In this document: positions 31,930-43,657 of the stretch, in pieces
Layout: the number at the start of each line of letters is the position of its first letter
Position numbering within the stretch: position 1 is the stretch's first letter
Notes under the pieces: generated by a model
What the model saw: only the letters and a program-made list of their open reading frames with translations
Told to the model about the DNA's origin: nothing
Databases searched by the model: none
Translations under genes and position numbers: made by a program
Assembly (NCBI GenBank): GCA_022376515.1
Contig: WTXI01000017.1
Coordinates: forward strand, 248,001-312,000
DNA from: Lactifluus volemus
Lineage: Eukaryota > Basidiomycota > Agaricomycetes > Russulales > Russulaceae
DNA: 64,000 nucleotides
Direction of reading: 5' to 3'

Positions 31930-32615
31930 CCCAGTTCCCCTCTCGTCGATGTCGTCTTTCACCACGGTCTGACCATGCAGCGTGCTGTCAAACATGACGA
32001 GCTGAGCTGCTCGAACTATGCCATGTGTGCCATCAATCCCAGTTGTGTTAGTCAGACATTCAATGATGAAGCCCTCCACAAGGTCGTCGATACTATCTCC
32101 AACATCAGAGACTGCCTATTGGAGATCGTGAAATTCAACGTCGAGGTGCGTCACCATTTTTATGTTGCTATATAGCTACTGATTGATACCAGGGCCAACA
32201 ATATGTCCGTGCTGGCAAGCTTGTCGCATCCCAAGCTTTGACGAACGTCCTCAATTACCTCAAGGTGCAGAAGGTCGATATCACTAAGGCATGTATCCTT
32301 AGATTCCTGGTCATTCATTACGCTCACAATCACAGTCCCGCTGACCCTTCAGACCTATCTAAGAAAGTGCTATCCACTCTCCGGGACCTGTTGTTTCTTG
32401 AAGGCATCTATATCCCTCGAAGCCAGTGAAACTGCCCCTCCAGCGCCTCTCCACTGCCAAGCGTGCCAGTCGCAGTTGCCACCGCTACTCCAGCTGCCGC
32501 CGGTCCTGCTGTTACCATCGAAGACACTCCGATCCGTGCTGTCGACGTCCTTGCTGTGATTGTCCCTCGACAGTTAAAGAAGGGACTCAGCGAGATCCAA
32601 GTCTATAATGGATCT
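31930..32615 (+). pseudogene. Fused fatty-acid synthase fragment B (second copy)
   Basis: Reads VVFHHGLTMQRAVKHDELSC, then NYAMCAINPSCVSQTFNDEA and DCLLEIVKFNVE. A GTGCGTC..ACCAG intron follows, then GQQYVRAGKLVASQALTNVL and NYLKVQKVDITK (malonyl/palmitoyl transferase). Next come ADPSDLSKKVLSTLRDLLFL and EGIYIPRS, then a direct jump to the fusion region (ETAPPAP) and the structural part (RAVDVLAVIVPRQLKKGLSE). Its last 185 bp (32424-32608) closely match 27370-27555. The DPSDLSKKV block matches that of A1. Fragment B lost the stretch between YIP and the fusion linker. Confidence 0.85.
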
Positions 32616-33890
32616 CTATATCGCCTCCCGTCACCACCACCGCATCCAGGGAAACTAACCCGCTACAATACCGTGGGTGGAGGTGGGGGTGAGCGCATTG
32701 CAGCCCGCAAGGTGATTATTAGCAAGCGCCTAAAGGTGGAGGCTGAACACACAAGCAGAGGTGAGGACCCTCCTCCCGCAACACCTTCGCATCGTAAACG
32801 ACGCTCGTCTGTGAACCGGCCAGATGTCGTCGACGACCATGAACCACCCTCGGCAGCGTCTCCAACGACACCTGTACTGCAAACGCCAGCTTTACCTCTC
32901 CCCACCTCCGAAACTGCATGTGATGAGAGCGACGCTCAACCCGACCTTCCAGCGCGAAGTCCGACGCCGAACGCAAGGAGTCCTAGCGTTGAGCGTAGTC
33001 GAAAACATGGTCTGGACATACTCATGGGGGTGTCACCGTCTTCCGCAACATACCGCTACGAGACCCTGCTGGAACGGCGAGGTCCGGTAGTTGAAGAGGA
33101 CGACGCTCCCGATCATGATCACAGTCAGGCACCCCCCGTCCCACGTTCGACGTACAATCGCCGCTCAGATACACCCCCTCAAGTACCTTCGCCTCATCCA
33201 CCTCACGTTCCCGTCGCACCTCCAGATATCTCGGCAGAGTCGACTGATGATGGTGGCGTTCCCGCATATACGCCGAACACGGCTCAAGACTAACCGCATG
33301 TGTTCCCAACCTCGCCTTTTGCCACACCGTTGCGCGAAAGGCAGGGTTCCGATGAAGAGGAAGAGGATTCGCATACAGAAAATGATTCACCAAGGCGTCC
33401 GCCGTGGAATGACGCATATGACCGTCAGATTAGTTGGGTAGCTGAACCTGGTCAGTTCCTTAAATATGATGCCTCTTCATTATCACCTATTACAATGTCT
33501 ATGTTCGTACTAGAGCGGATTCCCGTCCATGACGAAAGCGATAACGATGAAGCAGACGATACGGACGAACCAAGGGGCCATCCTTCTGCTCCGCAGCCCT
33601 CGGACGATGACGAATCGTCACCGCGGGCGTCCACCTGAACTCTTGTAGAAGATATTGAAACCTCGCCCGAGGTTTCAAAGCCTTCTCATATCCCGCCATC
33701 ACCCTCATCCGCCATCGCCTCCCCTAGAGATTCCAGCAATGATTCTCGTATTTTCCCTACCTCCATCACTATCATTGCCTAGTCAACCCGAGCTGTCCTC
33801 TCCAAATGTAGAGTATCAGGAGTGGGAGGAGTCTTTGCGGGTGATCGTTACTGACACAACGCCAGGTTTCCAACTCAAATAGCCCTCCTT
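32616..33890 (+). pseudogene. Unrecognised disordered-protein gene fragment
   Basis: A frame continuous with FAS fragment B reads to 33291 with a Pro/Ser/Arg-rich, probably disordered product (RKVIISKRLKVEAEHTSRGE; SPSVERSRKHGLDILMGVSP). In another frame 33300-33636 continues with acidic low-complexity sequence (SDEEEEDSHTENDSPRRPPW). Codon choice and charge patterns suggest real former coding sequence. No domain or family is recognised. It is probably another captured gene piece, fused to FAS at about 32610. Confidence 0.45.
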
Positions 33891-33984
33891 CGCTCACCGC
33901 CCCTCTTCCTACGATATCGTCCCTTATTGCTGCTCTCCCTTCCGTCCAGAGTTCAAATAACAGCCCTGCATCCAAGATCGCTGC

Positions 33985-34235
33985 TCATCCTCGTTGCGAC
34001 CAAAACGGATCTTCGTCGAGACGATAACACGCGACGCTTGCTCAGTGCACAGGGTCAGACACCCGTCACGCCCGAACAGGGCGCGGAGGTCGCACGTGAA
34101 ATCGGCGCCAAGTATATCGAGTGCTCCGCGAAGACAGGCAGCGGGGTGCAGGAGGTGTTTACGCTCGCCTTGCGGGAGAGCATGAAGGCCAAGTGGGGGA
34201 AGATAGCACGGGAGCGGCGGTGTGTCGTGATCTGA
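33985..34235 (+). pseudogene. Rho-family small GTPase, C-terminal fragment
   Basis: Reads LLILVATKTDLRRDDNTRRL, then TPVTPEQGAEVAREIGAKYI, ECSAKTGSGVQEVF and a basic tail ending RRCVVI-stop. TKxD and SAK are guanine-binding motifs G4 and G5 of Rho GTPases, and CVVI is a prenylation (CAAX) box. The P-loop, switch regions and G3 are absent, so it is only the 3' half of a gene. The C-terminal part itself is undamaged. Confidence 0.9.
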
Positions 34236-34360
34236 TGTTTTGCCACCCTGATCCCATTTCCTTTCCCCCACGCTCCTTGCCCCACTTGATCGGCATCTGC
34301 CAGCGATCAAAAACCGGCGCGCGGAAGGGTCCAAGGGGTCCTTTGACCCTGGAATAATCA

Positions 34361-34501
34361 ATGAATGCGCCAAAGAGAAAGCGTGGAAGAGATGCACAGG
34401 ACGACGGAGCCCCTTCCTCTTTTGTTTCTAAGCGACGTGCGACTGAGACGGTGTTCCGCGGGCTGAACGGTCTCAGGTCGCAGCGCCGGTTCACCAAGTG
34501 A
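34361..34501 (+). CDS. Short ORF of unknown origin (46 aa)
   Basis: ATG at 34361 opens a basic peptide beginning MNAPKRKRGRDAQDDG and ending QRRFTK with a TGA stop. It sits between the Rho and SKT5 fragments. It could be a first exon of a lost gene or chance. No family is recognised. Confidence 0.25.
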   Translation: MNAPKRKRGRDAQDDGAPSSFVSKRRATETVFRGLNGLRSQRRFTK

Positions 34502-34569
34502 CTTGGCTTGCGTACTATCTATCTACGTGCTACCTTTGAGTCGACTGGTGCCCACCCCAAGTTTGTACA

Positions 34570-36235
34570 GCAGAATCCCAGGACAGCTTTCCGCGATTTT
34601 GAAAGAGCTGCCCGCGCTGGGTTCTCAGGAGCTTGGTTCAAGCTTGGCCGTGATTACGAGAATTTCGGTGACTTTCCGCATGCCAAAGACTGTTATGAAC
34701 GGGGCATCCGGAACAACAACGAAAGTTGTTTATATGTATGTGTTTGAGTCTTTTTTGATGGACGGCCCATTGAATGTGTCAACCGTCAGCGAATGGGAAC
34801 GGCCCACTTAATGGGTCAGCTTGGCTTGTCATCCAACCCAGAAGTTGCCCTACCACCTTCAACGTGCCGCGACAGTAGCGACCGTGGAGGTTCCCCAGCC
34901 GGCATACGTTTTTGGCCTCCTACTCCTAGGGGAGTTCTCTCTTGCTACTTTACCTCCACACTTCGTCCTTCCGCTCGTTCCTCCCGGAAGTTCGCGCGAC
35001 AATGAGGCTCGACGCCATCTGGAGCGCGCAGCGTACCTCAACTTTCAATATAAGCTCGGACATGCATACGAGTTTGCGCAGCTGCCGTTTCCATTTGGTG
35101 CGCTGCTCTCCGTTCAGTACTATTCGCTCGCAAGCCAGCAAGGGGAGATCGAAGCAGACATGGCCCTTAGCAAATGGTTCCTCTGCGGTTCGGAGGGTTC
35201 TTTCGACAAGGACGAATCTCTGGCATTCACCTTTGCTGAAAAGGCTGCACGCAAGGCCCTCCCTAGCGCTGAATTCGCCATGGGTTACTATATGGAAGTC
35301 GGCGTTGGTGGTCCGAAGGATATTGATGCTGCGCTCAAGTGGTACACTCACGTAAGTCAGCGGCCTGTTGTCCTGTCAATTCCTTAATTTATGATTTCCT
35401 CATTTGTATCCAGGCATCTCAACATGGGAATACAGATGCGACTGATCGGCTCGCCGCGCTCTCCCAGCCTGCGCCGCAGGCCCTCTCCCGCCAGGAACAC
35501 GACAACCTAACGGAAACTATCCTCATGCGTAAGTGTACTCAGGCTAAGCAACGTTCCGATGCTTGTGGAGGACCACGCCACGGCGGCCGACAGAATGGCC
35601 AACAAGTTGTCGCTAACATTCGCAAGAATTCGGTCGCTCACCGTCACGGCACAGCACAAGCGCTCGATCGTCCTTTCGCAGGCATGCGTCCAATCAATGA
35701 TGGCGGCTACGGCCATGCGGCTGACGGCAGACATCGACCGTCTTTGAGCGGTACAGGCATCTCAAACTCGAACTCTTCGGAAGGTTATCCTCACCCGCCG
35801 CGACTTCCGCAGCAGCAACAGGTGCCGTTAAGCAGCAGTCCTGGCTCGGCCAGCGATGTCGGGTATCGTTAACGGCAAGCAAGCATAAGCGCTCAGGGTG
35901 GATACCCTTCTCCACCACAGCCACAGGTTCGTGCGGGCAGCCCGGCACCCGGTGGGTATCCATCACCTCGCATCCCTCCTGCGCAATCCTATGGAACGCC
36001 GCCGGGGAGACCACCGTTGCAACAACAACAACCTCTCGTCGGCAGTCTTGGGCGTCGTCACCAGGGATCAGCAAGCGGATCAACCCCGGTGCCTTCACCT
36101 TCACCGCCTGTAGCGTTCTGATCCTCCTCCGGCGCGCCCTCCACCGGCCAAAGGACCAGCAACGTTCCAGAAAAATGGGGAGACTTCGCAAAGCAGGTGC
36201 ATCATGTGGCAGCTGTGAGCGCCGAGACACCCCAC
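34570..36235 (+). pseudogene. Chitin synthase activator SKT5/CHS4-like (SEL1 repeats), decayed
   Basis: Reads FERAARAGFSGAWFKLGRDY, ENFGDFPHAKDCYERGIRNN and ESCLY, then a 54-nt intron (34736-34789) and RMGTAHLMGQLGL. After a frameshift near 34850 come QPAYVFGLLLLGEFSLATLP, GHAYEFAQLPFPFGALLSVQ, YYSLASQQGEIEADMALSKW and EFAMGYYMEVGVGGPKDIDA. A second intron (about 35352-35412) precedes ASQHGNTDATDRLAALSQPA. These are SEL1-type repeats of the factor that brings chitin synthase to its site. The Pro/Gln tail follows with stops. The final block GPATFQKNGETSQSRCIM runs on as WQL-stop, so the usual C-terminal CxxM box is not terminal. The N-terminus is missing. Confidence 0.85.
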
Positions 36236-36950
36236 TGCAGACTTCCAGACCCATCCTCTCCTCTTTGTCTACGTCCCAGGGTCGTACTTTCACCATCACG
36301 TCCAGTAATACCACCCTTCCACCAGAATTCCTCTCTTCTGTCCGTGATCCGGACTCAATCAGCGAGATCGTCCGCACCAAGCCCGCAAGAACATGCGCAC
36401 AGTGGAATTCCAATGCCTCCACACCACCCAGCAGCTGGCACGACCACATGCCAGCGCGCAGGCAGTGTCCCAGTTTCCCCGACTCTAGCAGGTGGCCTCA
36501 CGGCCACACATCCTTCACTTCCTCCATCAACATTCGAGGAACATCACCCCGTTCACCACCATGGCATCTACGCACCAGCATCGTCAGCTCAGATCCAGCC
36601 CCAGAATCAGACCGCGGAGAAGATCACCCACCACGCTCAGGTCAACTGTCGCCCGATGGTTCGCTCGAGGCACGTGAGCGTGAAGATTCAGTCAGTCTGG
36701 AGTAGCCTGTCGAGTCACAACATATGTATATCACAGAGTTGGTAAACACCGTTTCAGAGGCAGAGGATGCTGAGCAGCATGACAAAGATAATCTATGGAA
36801 TGATATGTAATTCAACATATGAAAGGGAGGGGAGGTAAGGTGGATGACCCAGCAGACAAGGGATGCTATGAGAACGGTATGAGACAGGCACTGCAGGAAC
36901 TGCCAGGCAGGCAAGCGCTGAAATACCATATATAGTAGGCATATCCAAAT
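36236..36950. other. Stretch without a recognised gene
   Basis: Several Ser/Pro-rich open stretches are present in competing frames on plus. None has family features. It may include decayed SKT5 3' sequence. AT-rich sequence follows from 36720. Confidence 0.4.
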
Positions 36951-36959
36951 TGGGTAAAT

Positions 36960-37118
36960 GAATCGGCTCGAAACCGCTTGAGCGGCTCACAAACGGCTTA
37001 GTTGCCAAGCTGAGCTGATTCAAGTCTTGAGCCGTTTAGCTCTGTGGCTCGGCTTGAATCGGTTCGGTTCGGCTCGGAAGCCGCTTCCGAGCCGAGCCGT
37101 GACAACACTAGGTCCGGA
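36960..37118. repeat. hAT right end: subterminal repeats, TIR and target duplication
   Basis: GGCTCG/CGAGCC-type motifs in both orientations precede the inverted terminal repeat ending at 37110. GGTCCGGA follows at 37111-37118 and matches 16375-16382. Confidence 0.85.
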
Positions 37119-37929
37119 GGGGAGATGATGCCAATTCGGGAAGGTGCACTTCATCGTGGGAATTTCGAGATCAGGTGCGTGAGCGATCCTCCCGCCGCGG
37201 GCTGGGCGCAACATTCCCGCACCTTTCTCTCAATGCCCGACGACAGTCCTCTGCCAGTTTTCACACCGAAAAATCTGCTGAGGATCAGTCACTTCACAGT
37301 TTGCAGAGTGCGTCTTGGCTTGTTTTGCTGAGTTGGTCGTTCTCCAGCTCAAGCTCATTGTAGAGAGGCATATAACGCATTCATGGATTACCTCAACCAA
37401 GAGAGCGCGTTCGTCTAACCGCTCCCTTGCGTTGCAAGCCAACTGCTTCTTGAAATAGAGATATGCAAGGCCGACTGTCTCGCCGGTAGATATTAACCAA
37501 CGCTACTATTGCCTTCTGCCTATCCTCAGAAACCCCACCTTTCATGCAGCAAGTTCCATTAGCAATCTCAACAGGGATCAGCACGCGGACAATCGCAGTT
37601 GCCACGCCAGATCAAATGACATGTGAGGACGGCATGTGCAGTTTCTCCACCGTTGTCGGCTTCGCGTTCGTTGCGATTTCAGCAAGCTCATACTCATTTG
37701 TGGTGCGTCGCTCCTCATGGGCGTTCATATCGAAAGTGATCGGAACATTAAGCCGCAATTTCCAAAGAAATCAAGGGAACGAATGGCGGGTGTGTCACCA
37801 GACAAACAAGCGCGGTCGCATCTAAAGTCATGTGTGGACACCCGAACACTTCAAATCGTTCGATAGGAGTGGTGAGACTTGTACAAGTCCAAAGAAGATT
37901 CCTGATGACTTACTGCCTAGCTAACGCAA

Positions 37930-38275
37930 AGGTTGCTCGACCCATGTTCTCGCACAAGACTCGTCTCGTATGCTCTGGGACGCTACTTTGAGAACCACAA
38001 GATGATGTCCGCAGTGGACAAGTTGCCACGCTAGCACGGCAGCTCCTATCGTGTGGACACGCAGTACTGAGCTCGAAGTTCTCAACGAGATCGACGAGTT
38101 CAAGGCGGGCATCCTAGGTGCTGCAGGTGGACAATCCAGTACCTCTAGAGGCCCGGGATCCTTATGGGACACAGTTGCCAGAGGTGTAGAGACGGTCGTT
38201 GGTGGGGCTCAGGTTTCCGAGGCTGTCGGGAACGGTTTGAAGTCGGCTGCGGGGCCACGCTACAGCAGCTTGTGA
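37930..38275 (+). pseudogene. COQ6 C-terminal fragment, unit 4
   Basis: YALGRYFENHKMMSAVDKLP is followed by a stop in that frame. STELEVLNEIDEFKAGILGA lies in another frame, then the shared tail to a stop at about 38273. It is decayed as in the other units. Confidence 0.6.
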
Positions 38276-38827
38276 CAACATCCGCGCCTGCCGCTGATCG
38301 AAAATCCTGAGTTGATTTTGCAAAGATGGAGCGTAGATTGAGGTCGCCATGATGCGAGCTATTTTTTGCCCTGGTTGGGAGTGACTGTGGCTTACCATTT
38401 CGAGGAACCACCTTCCTAAATGCATTTTAATCTGATACCATGATCTTGACCGCGGGATTTTGTTTTTGGAATCCGCATTTATATAGCGTGTGATGTTGAC
38501 AAAAACAAAGACGCGCTCGGCAACACAAGCTACAGGACAAAGGCATGCTCTGCCATGTAAACTATGGAAACCTAGGTATGCGTTATATAGTGCCTGTCTC
38601 TAAATGTAAAGAAGTGTAGGTAGGGTGTGAAGATTGGTGTGAGGTGTGATAGTGGGGTGTGCGCTCCATTGACTACGCGATCGTTTGGTACGTCGCAGTC
38701 AAAGATAAGCTACTAACCTCAGTTGGACGCTCGAACAGCCGACGAGGGCCAGAACCTTCCTGTCGGGCTCCCGAGTGCGGGGGTGATGGTTTATATTTGT
38801 CAGTCGATGTTCCGACGTCCAACATGT

Positions 38828-39110
38828 TGAATCCTAATATCACGGGCGCTTGCAACGGTCGCAGCCTAATAATGTTCAAAGGCTACATCGCCCTGCACGT
38901 TTAAATATAATAAACCGTCGTAACGGTGTGGTGGTTCTGTCGAGTATGCACAGGCCCTTTCCTCCTTTGCGGTGCGACGTTCAGAAAGGTGCCAGAACTG
39001 GAAGAAAATGAGTAGCGTGCGAAAGGAGTGATTGCTAGTGATCATTTGATCCTAGGACAAGGACAACACTACGGAGTATAAAGAAGTCCCATCACCCGTC
39101 CCACTACGTG
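38828..39110 (+). repeat. Promoter-like segment, inverted relative to 47400-47622
   Basis: From GAATCCTAATATCACGGGCG through GTATAAAGAAGTCCC this stretch is a diverged reverse complement of about 47400-47622, where GTATAAAAGGGTCACGT is read on minus. A TATA box is kept in both copies. No coding sequence follows. Confidence 0.65.
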
Positions 39111-40256
39111 ATCAGCAGGGACCGAAAAAGGTATTCGCGTATTGTGTGGAAGGGAGATGAGTGGGAGAGGTAAGAGAAAGCGAGATGAATGAAGAACTCG
39201 AGGTACGTGAAACGAGCCCAAGTTATGTCATAGGTCGGATGAATAATGACTCGACGCGGAAAGCGAGGGATAACGATTCGTGTAGGCAGGGTATGGTATA
39301 GTATGGGGAGAAGACGGAGATGTGCGGACACGTTGGCCGTTGTTAGATTTTCAGTGGCCGCCGCTGTGCACCGGCAATGAACCTAAACATTTACACTGCT
39401 TGGGTTTACGCTAAAATTCCCGGAATAGATTTCAAGGCTGGCGCCAGCATGTTCTCTGTTGTGGCATTCATCGAGTTGATTCCGAGGAAACTGCTCAAAG
39501 GGAATCAGGAGCCTCCATGCCCGCACGGACACTAATTTGCCATACCTGGAAATAGGGAGACGTGCTAAGGAACGCGAGAGTGCAGGTCGGATCGGAGGCT
39601 AAAAGCCCCCCGAGAACATAAATTTGCGAGCGCCACGTAGAGGACGCCGAAACGTGACAATCAATAACAGTATTACGGTAACTTGATTGACACCGGTGGC
39701 GGCAGGTGGTTGACATTTATTTGTACTACACCCCATCCATGAGTACCCTAATCTTCCTTTCTAAGTGCCTCGTGGTATCACAAATCAATTCTATCATCCC
39801 TTCCACCGCCCCACGAGCCACTCAGGCCCACTTTTACTCCACCAAGCCTTGATCAGTCCAGCCGTGATACGCTGTCAATGTGCGCCGTCACTGTAAACGC
39901 TTCAGGTCCTCCACCTCGTGGCTCTCGCACCGTTAGCGTAGGGTGTCAACGTTGGTGCGCCGCGATGGGCGTCAGACTCATTTGGGCCAATCGATTACAG
40001 TTGGGTTTCAGCGGGTACACAACTATCGGTCCGTAAATGGAATAGATGCCCGAAGTTACCCAAATTGTCGAGGTGCCCCTCGACGATCCGGATTGGGCAA
40101 TGGACCAAAGACAAAGAGTCCTCCTAATCGTTATCGGGTGCTGCCAAGCTCTATTTATATATGAAGTCCCCAGCAGAATTTCCCATTCATCTCATCTCAG
40201 AGACTCAGGCCAACCAAGCCATTATAACAACTACAAATCCCAATAATTCATAGCCC

Positions 40257-40542
40257 ATGCCATCTCAACTTCACCCAAGGACTAATATCGCACGTATGCT
40301 CGTCTTCAGCAAGTCTACTACACACATGCACATGGGCTAACTGCCTTATAGGAAGGGCCTTGTCTTTCTTCCACTTCTTTCGCAAGACAGACAGATCCCA
40401 CAAAATACAAGGTCCGATAACTCAGTCAGGGTCGCAAATTGGCCAGACTGAGGGCTCTGTCACCGCAAAAATTCCGTCAGATATAGCTGAACGGAATCTA
40501 ACGTGGAAGGAATGGCGTCAGATGTGGGATAAGCGACTCTGA
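40257..40542 (+). CDS. Small spliced array protein, unit 5 copy (75 aa)
   Basis: Exons are 40257-40293 and 40352-40542. The intron runs GTATGCTC to CTTATAG with GCTAAC. The product starts MPSQLHPRTNIARRALSF and ends NLTWKEWRQMWDKRL. With unit 9 it forms a divergent subtype with KTDRSHKIQGPITQSGSQIG in the middle. The frame is open despite several in-frame length changes. Confidence 0.65.
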
Positions 40543-41416
40543 CTTCCCGGGATTCAATCAAAGGAGGGGGTTGCCTCCAATAGACGGGCCAGAAGTTACC
40601 ATTCCCCGAGTACCTTACCATTCCTCCAGAACGTCGCTGTCTTTATCTCAATGTACTTTGATGCTGCGTTTCGACCCTTCTAGACCGAATTGTGTGTCTA
40701 ATTGCTACATCTATCGCCGTTGGTTAGCAGAGTCAGCGTCTCATTACAGTGCAGTAGAAGTACACGACCGATACACGCATCCCGAAGCCATGTTTCAGTC
40801 GAATCAATTTAGGATTTTGAGTTCTCGCGTTGCGAGCAACCATCGGTCTGTGACTAGGCAGCAGGGTAGAATTTAGCGGTCAGAGGTACAGTATGGTCAC
40901 GCACACTGTCATCTGACTTGCACAGATTTCTATAACAAGATAGTATACAGATGTTACGTATAAGTTAGTTCCTGGATGAAGCGGTGATGAAGCTCCAATC
41001 GTTCGTGGATAGAAATAGTAAGATCCGGGCATGAGGCAGCGTGGCTGTGGGCCGTATTGAAGGTTCACTTGTGGACCTTAAAAGGGCCCCCCAGTCTGGA
41101 CCTGGTGACCTGCTGCTTTGTAGTGGAAGAGTGCATGTTCTACTGCAACCTTCGGCTACACAGACACGAGACGTAGCATGCAAGCCCTCAGCCTCAGAGG
41201 GCCAGGAAGGGGGCTTTGATAGCCAAGTGGTTCGATGTTGATATGGCGATGGAGATTATATAGAAAAGGATAGGATGACTTCGACTTATGACTGCATGCT
41301 ACTGCATCTTCAAATACAAGTTCGTACCGATACGGTGTGACAGCTACAGAAGGAAGAAGGGGACGGAGGTTGCAACCGCTTAGCTAATAAAAAAGGAAGA
41401 GGGGATAGAGAGACGT

Positions 41417-41656
41417 ACATCTCACCCAACCAAAGGAAGCACACCAGGAATAACTCGTCGTGGCACAGCGAGCGACGTACTCGACGGTGAAGAGCGGCAC
41501 GAGGCTGGTTCCAGGGCTGAATCAATGGCCCCCCGGCAAGGAGTGGAACACGGGAACGGTCTCCAGTATGGTGACGAGCGGGGGGAAAGAGATGAGCACG
41601 GTGGTAAGAACGTGCAAAAGCACCGCCGTGGGCGACGAGTTGGGCCGCTCGAGCGC
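41417..41656 (-). pseudogene. Kv-type potassium channel fragment, unit 5
   Basis: On minus, LERPNSSPTAVLLHVLTTVL then ISFPPLVTILETVPVFHSLP (S1-like) and, after a stop, TSLVPLFTVEYVARCATTSY (S2-like). The two pieces stay almost in one frame here, which makes the channel resemblance clearest. Confidence 0.55.
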
Positions 41657-42599
41657 TCTTCATCGTGGGAATTTCGAGATCGCCGTGGCAGACTGACTTC
41701 TGGGCGCAACATTCCCGCGCCTGCCCGACGACAGTCCTCTGCCAGTTTTCACTCTGAAAAACTATAAAGAGATTCCATGTCTGCAAAATATTTCATTTCA
41801 TAAACGAGTCTATGTCTTTTCAACACAACATTTCATCTGCCGAGGACCAGTCACTTCACAGTTTGCAGAGTGCGTCTTGGCTTGTTTTGCTGAGTTGGTC
41901 GTTCTCAAGTTTTGACCCAGCTCAAGCTCATTTCCGAGAGGCATATAACGCATTCATGGATTACCTCAACCCGACTAGTACAACTGTGACACATATCGAT
42001 CTTTTCCATGCCTACCGCGATTGCAAGAGAGCGTGTGTTGGTCTAACCGCTCCCCTGTATCCGTCGCATGCCAACTGCTTCTTGAGATAGAGATATGCAA
42101 GGCCGACTAGCTCGCCGGTAGATATTAACCAACGCTACTATTGCCCTCTGCCTATCCTCAGAAACCCCACCGTTCATGCAGCAAGTTCCATTAACAATCT
42201 CAACCGGGGTCTGCACGCGGACGATCGCAGTTTCCACGCCAGATCAAATGAAAAGTGAGGACGGGATGAGCAGTTTCTCCACCGTTGGGCCAACAAGTCA
42301 GCTTTGTGTTCGTTGCGATTTCAGCAAGCTCATACTCATTTGTGGTGCGTCGCTCCAAGTCGGCGTTCACGTCGAAACTGATCGGAACACTAAGCCGCAA
42401 TTTCCAAAGATAGTTACCAAGATAAAGGAACGAATGGCGGGTGTGTCACCAGACAGACAAGCGCGGTCGCAATCTCGCATCCAAAGACGTGAGGTTTGGA
42501 CACCCGAACATTTCAAATCATTCGATAGGAGTGGTGAGGCTTGTAAGATTCCTTCAGCTTCCTGATGCCCTACTGCCTAGCTAACGCAAAGGTTGCTCG

Positions 42600-42927
42600 A
42601 TCCAGGTTTTCGTACGAGACTCGTCCCGTATGCTCGAGAACGCTACTTTGAGAACCACAAGATGTCTGCGGTGGAAAGATAGACAAGTTGTACGCGAGCA
42701 CGGCACCTCCCATCGTGTGGGCGCGCAGTACTGGTCTCGAGGTTCTCAACGAGCTCGACGGGTTCAATGCGGGCATCCTAGGTGCAACAGGTGGACAATC
42801 CAGTACCCCTAGCAGCCTGGGATTCTTATGGGATACAGTTGCCAGAGGTGTGGAGACGGTCGTTGGTGGGCTCAGGTTGCTGAGGCTGTGGGGAGTGGTT
42901 GGAAGTCGGCCGCGGGGCACGCGCTAG
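42600..42927 (+). pseudogene. COQ6 C-terminal fragment, unit 5
   Basis: YARERYFENHKMSAVER then a stop. YASTAPPIVWARSTGLEVLN and ELDGFNAGILGATGG in the next frame, with a shifted shared tail ending at about 42925. Confidence 0.65.
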
Positions 42928-43657
42928 AGCAGCTTGTGACAGCATCCGTGCCTGGCGCTGATCGAAAATCATGAATTGATTTTGCAGAGATGGAGCGTGG
43001 GTTGAGGTTGCCATGATGCGAGCTATTTTTTGCCCTGGGAGATGGCTGGGCGTGAATGTGGCTTACCATTCGAGGAACCACCCATCTTCAATGCATTTTC
43101 ATTTGATAGCATGGCCTTGATTAGTTGACCGCGAGAATTTTTTTTTTTTTGGGATTCCGCATTTATAATAATATAGCGCTTGGTGTTGGCAAACGCAAAG
43201 ACGCACTCGGCAACACAACATAAGCTACAGTGACAAAGTGAGGGTATGGTGTGAGGATTGATGTGAGGTAGGATGGGCATGCGCCCCATTAACCACGCGA
43301 TCGTGCAGTACTGATACTACTAACTTAGTGGTACCTTGGCACAGCTGCGCAACCTGAGCCTCACCGGAGCGATGCAAAAAATAGGCTGTCTATGTCCGAG
43401 GGAGAACCTGTTGATTGATTACATGGCTGTGTCCTACGCCCTCAGATCATCTAATCTTATCAATGTTGAAGAAACTGGAGAAACTATTTCAATTACAAAA
43501 CGCTACTTACCGAATAAGGAAAGGAAAGGCATGCTACGTCATTGCTACTTGTCCCGTCCCTGTTGTAGCTGAGATTCGCCTTATCATTTTTTCCCTCTCA
43601 CCTCATACCATACTAATCAAACCCTCACAACACCTTCCCCAACAATTCATAAAGCCC

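Larger units (their letters stand above)
16383..37110. mobile_element. 20.7-kb hAT-type transposon carrying gene fragments
   Basis: The left end (16383) and right end (37110) are inverted copies of TAGTGTTGTCACGGCTCGGC with two further matching bases. They are flanked by the perfect 8-bp duplication GGTCCGGA at 16375-16382 and 37111-37118. Unit 0 shows a closely similar unoccupied site. An 8-bp duplication and a TAGTG-type terminus are typical of hAT elements. Inside are a hAT transposase gene on minus (28082-31649) and fragments of SDR, FAS, CDF transporter, PIG-O, sulfate permease, Rho and SKT5 genes. Ordinary hAT elements are 2-5 kb. One 5.0-kb Ty3 element and one 446-bp solo LTR are later insertions, so the element was at least about 15 kb before them. 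Confidence 0.85.
37111..40140 (+). repeat. Tandem array unit 4, right part
   Basis: Continues unit 4 from the hAT insertion point, with sequence homologous to unit 0 from about 1386. It holds the COQ6-like fragment (37930-38275), the unit tail (38300-38660) and a promoter-like inverted repeat (38828-39110). From 39110 to 40140 no gene is recognised. Confidence 0.8.
40141..43570 (+). repeat. Tandem array unit 5
   Basis: About 3.4 kb with the small gene (40257-40542), Kv-like (41417-41656) and COQ6-like (42600-42927) fragments. A TATATA-type box at about 40152 precedes the gene. From 40545 to 41400 and from 41700 to 42590 no gene is recognised beyond unit-conserved sequence. The tail (43000-43330) matches 2750-3060 and 51000-51300. 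Confidence 0.85.
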
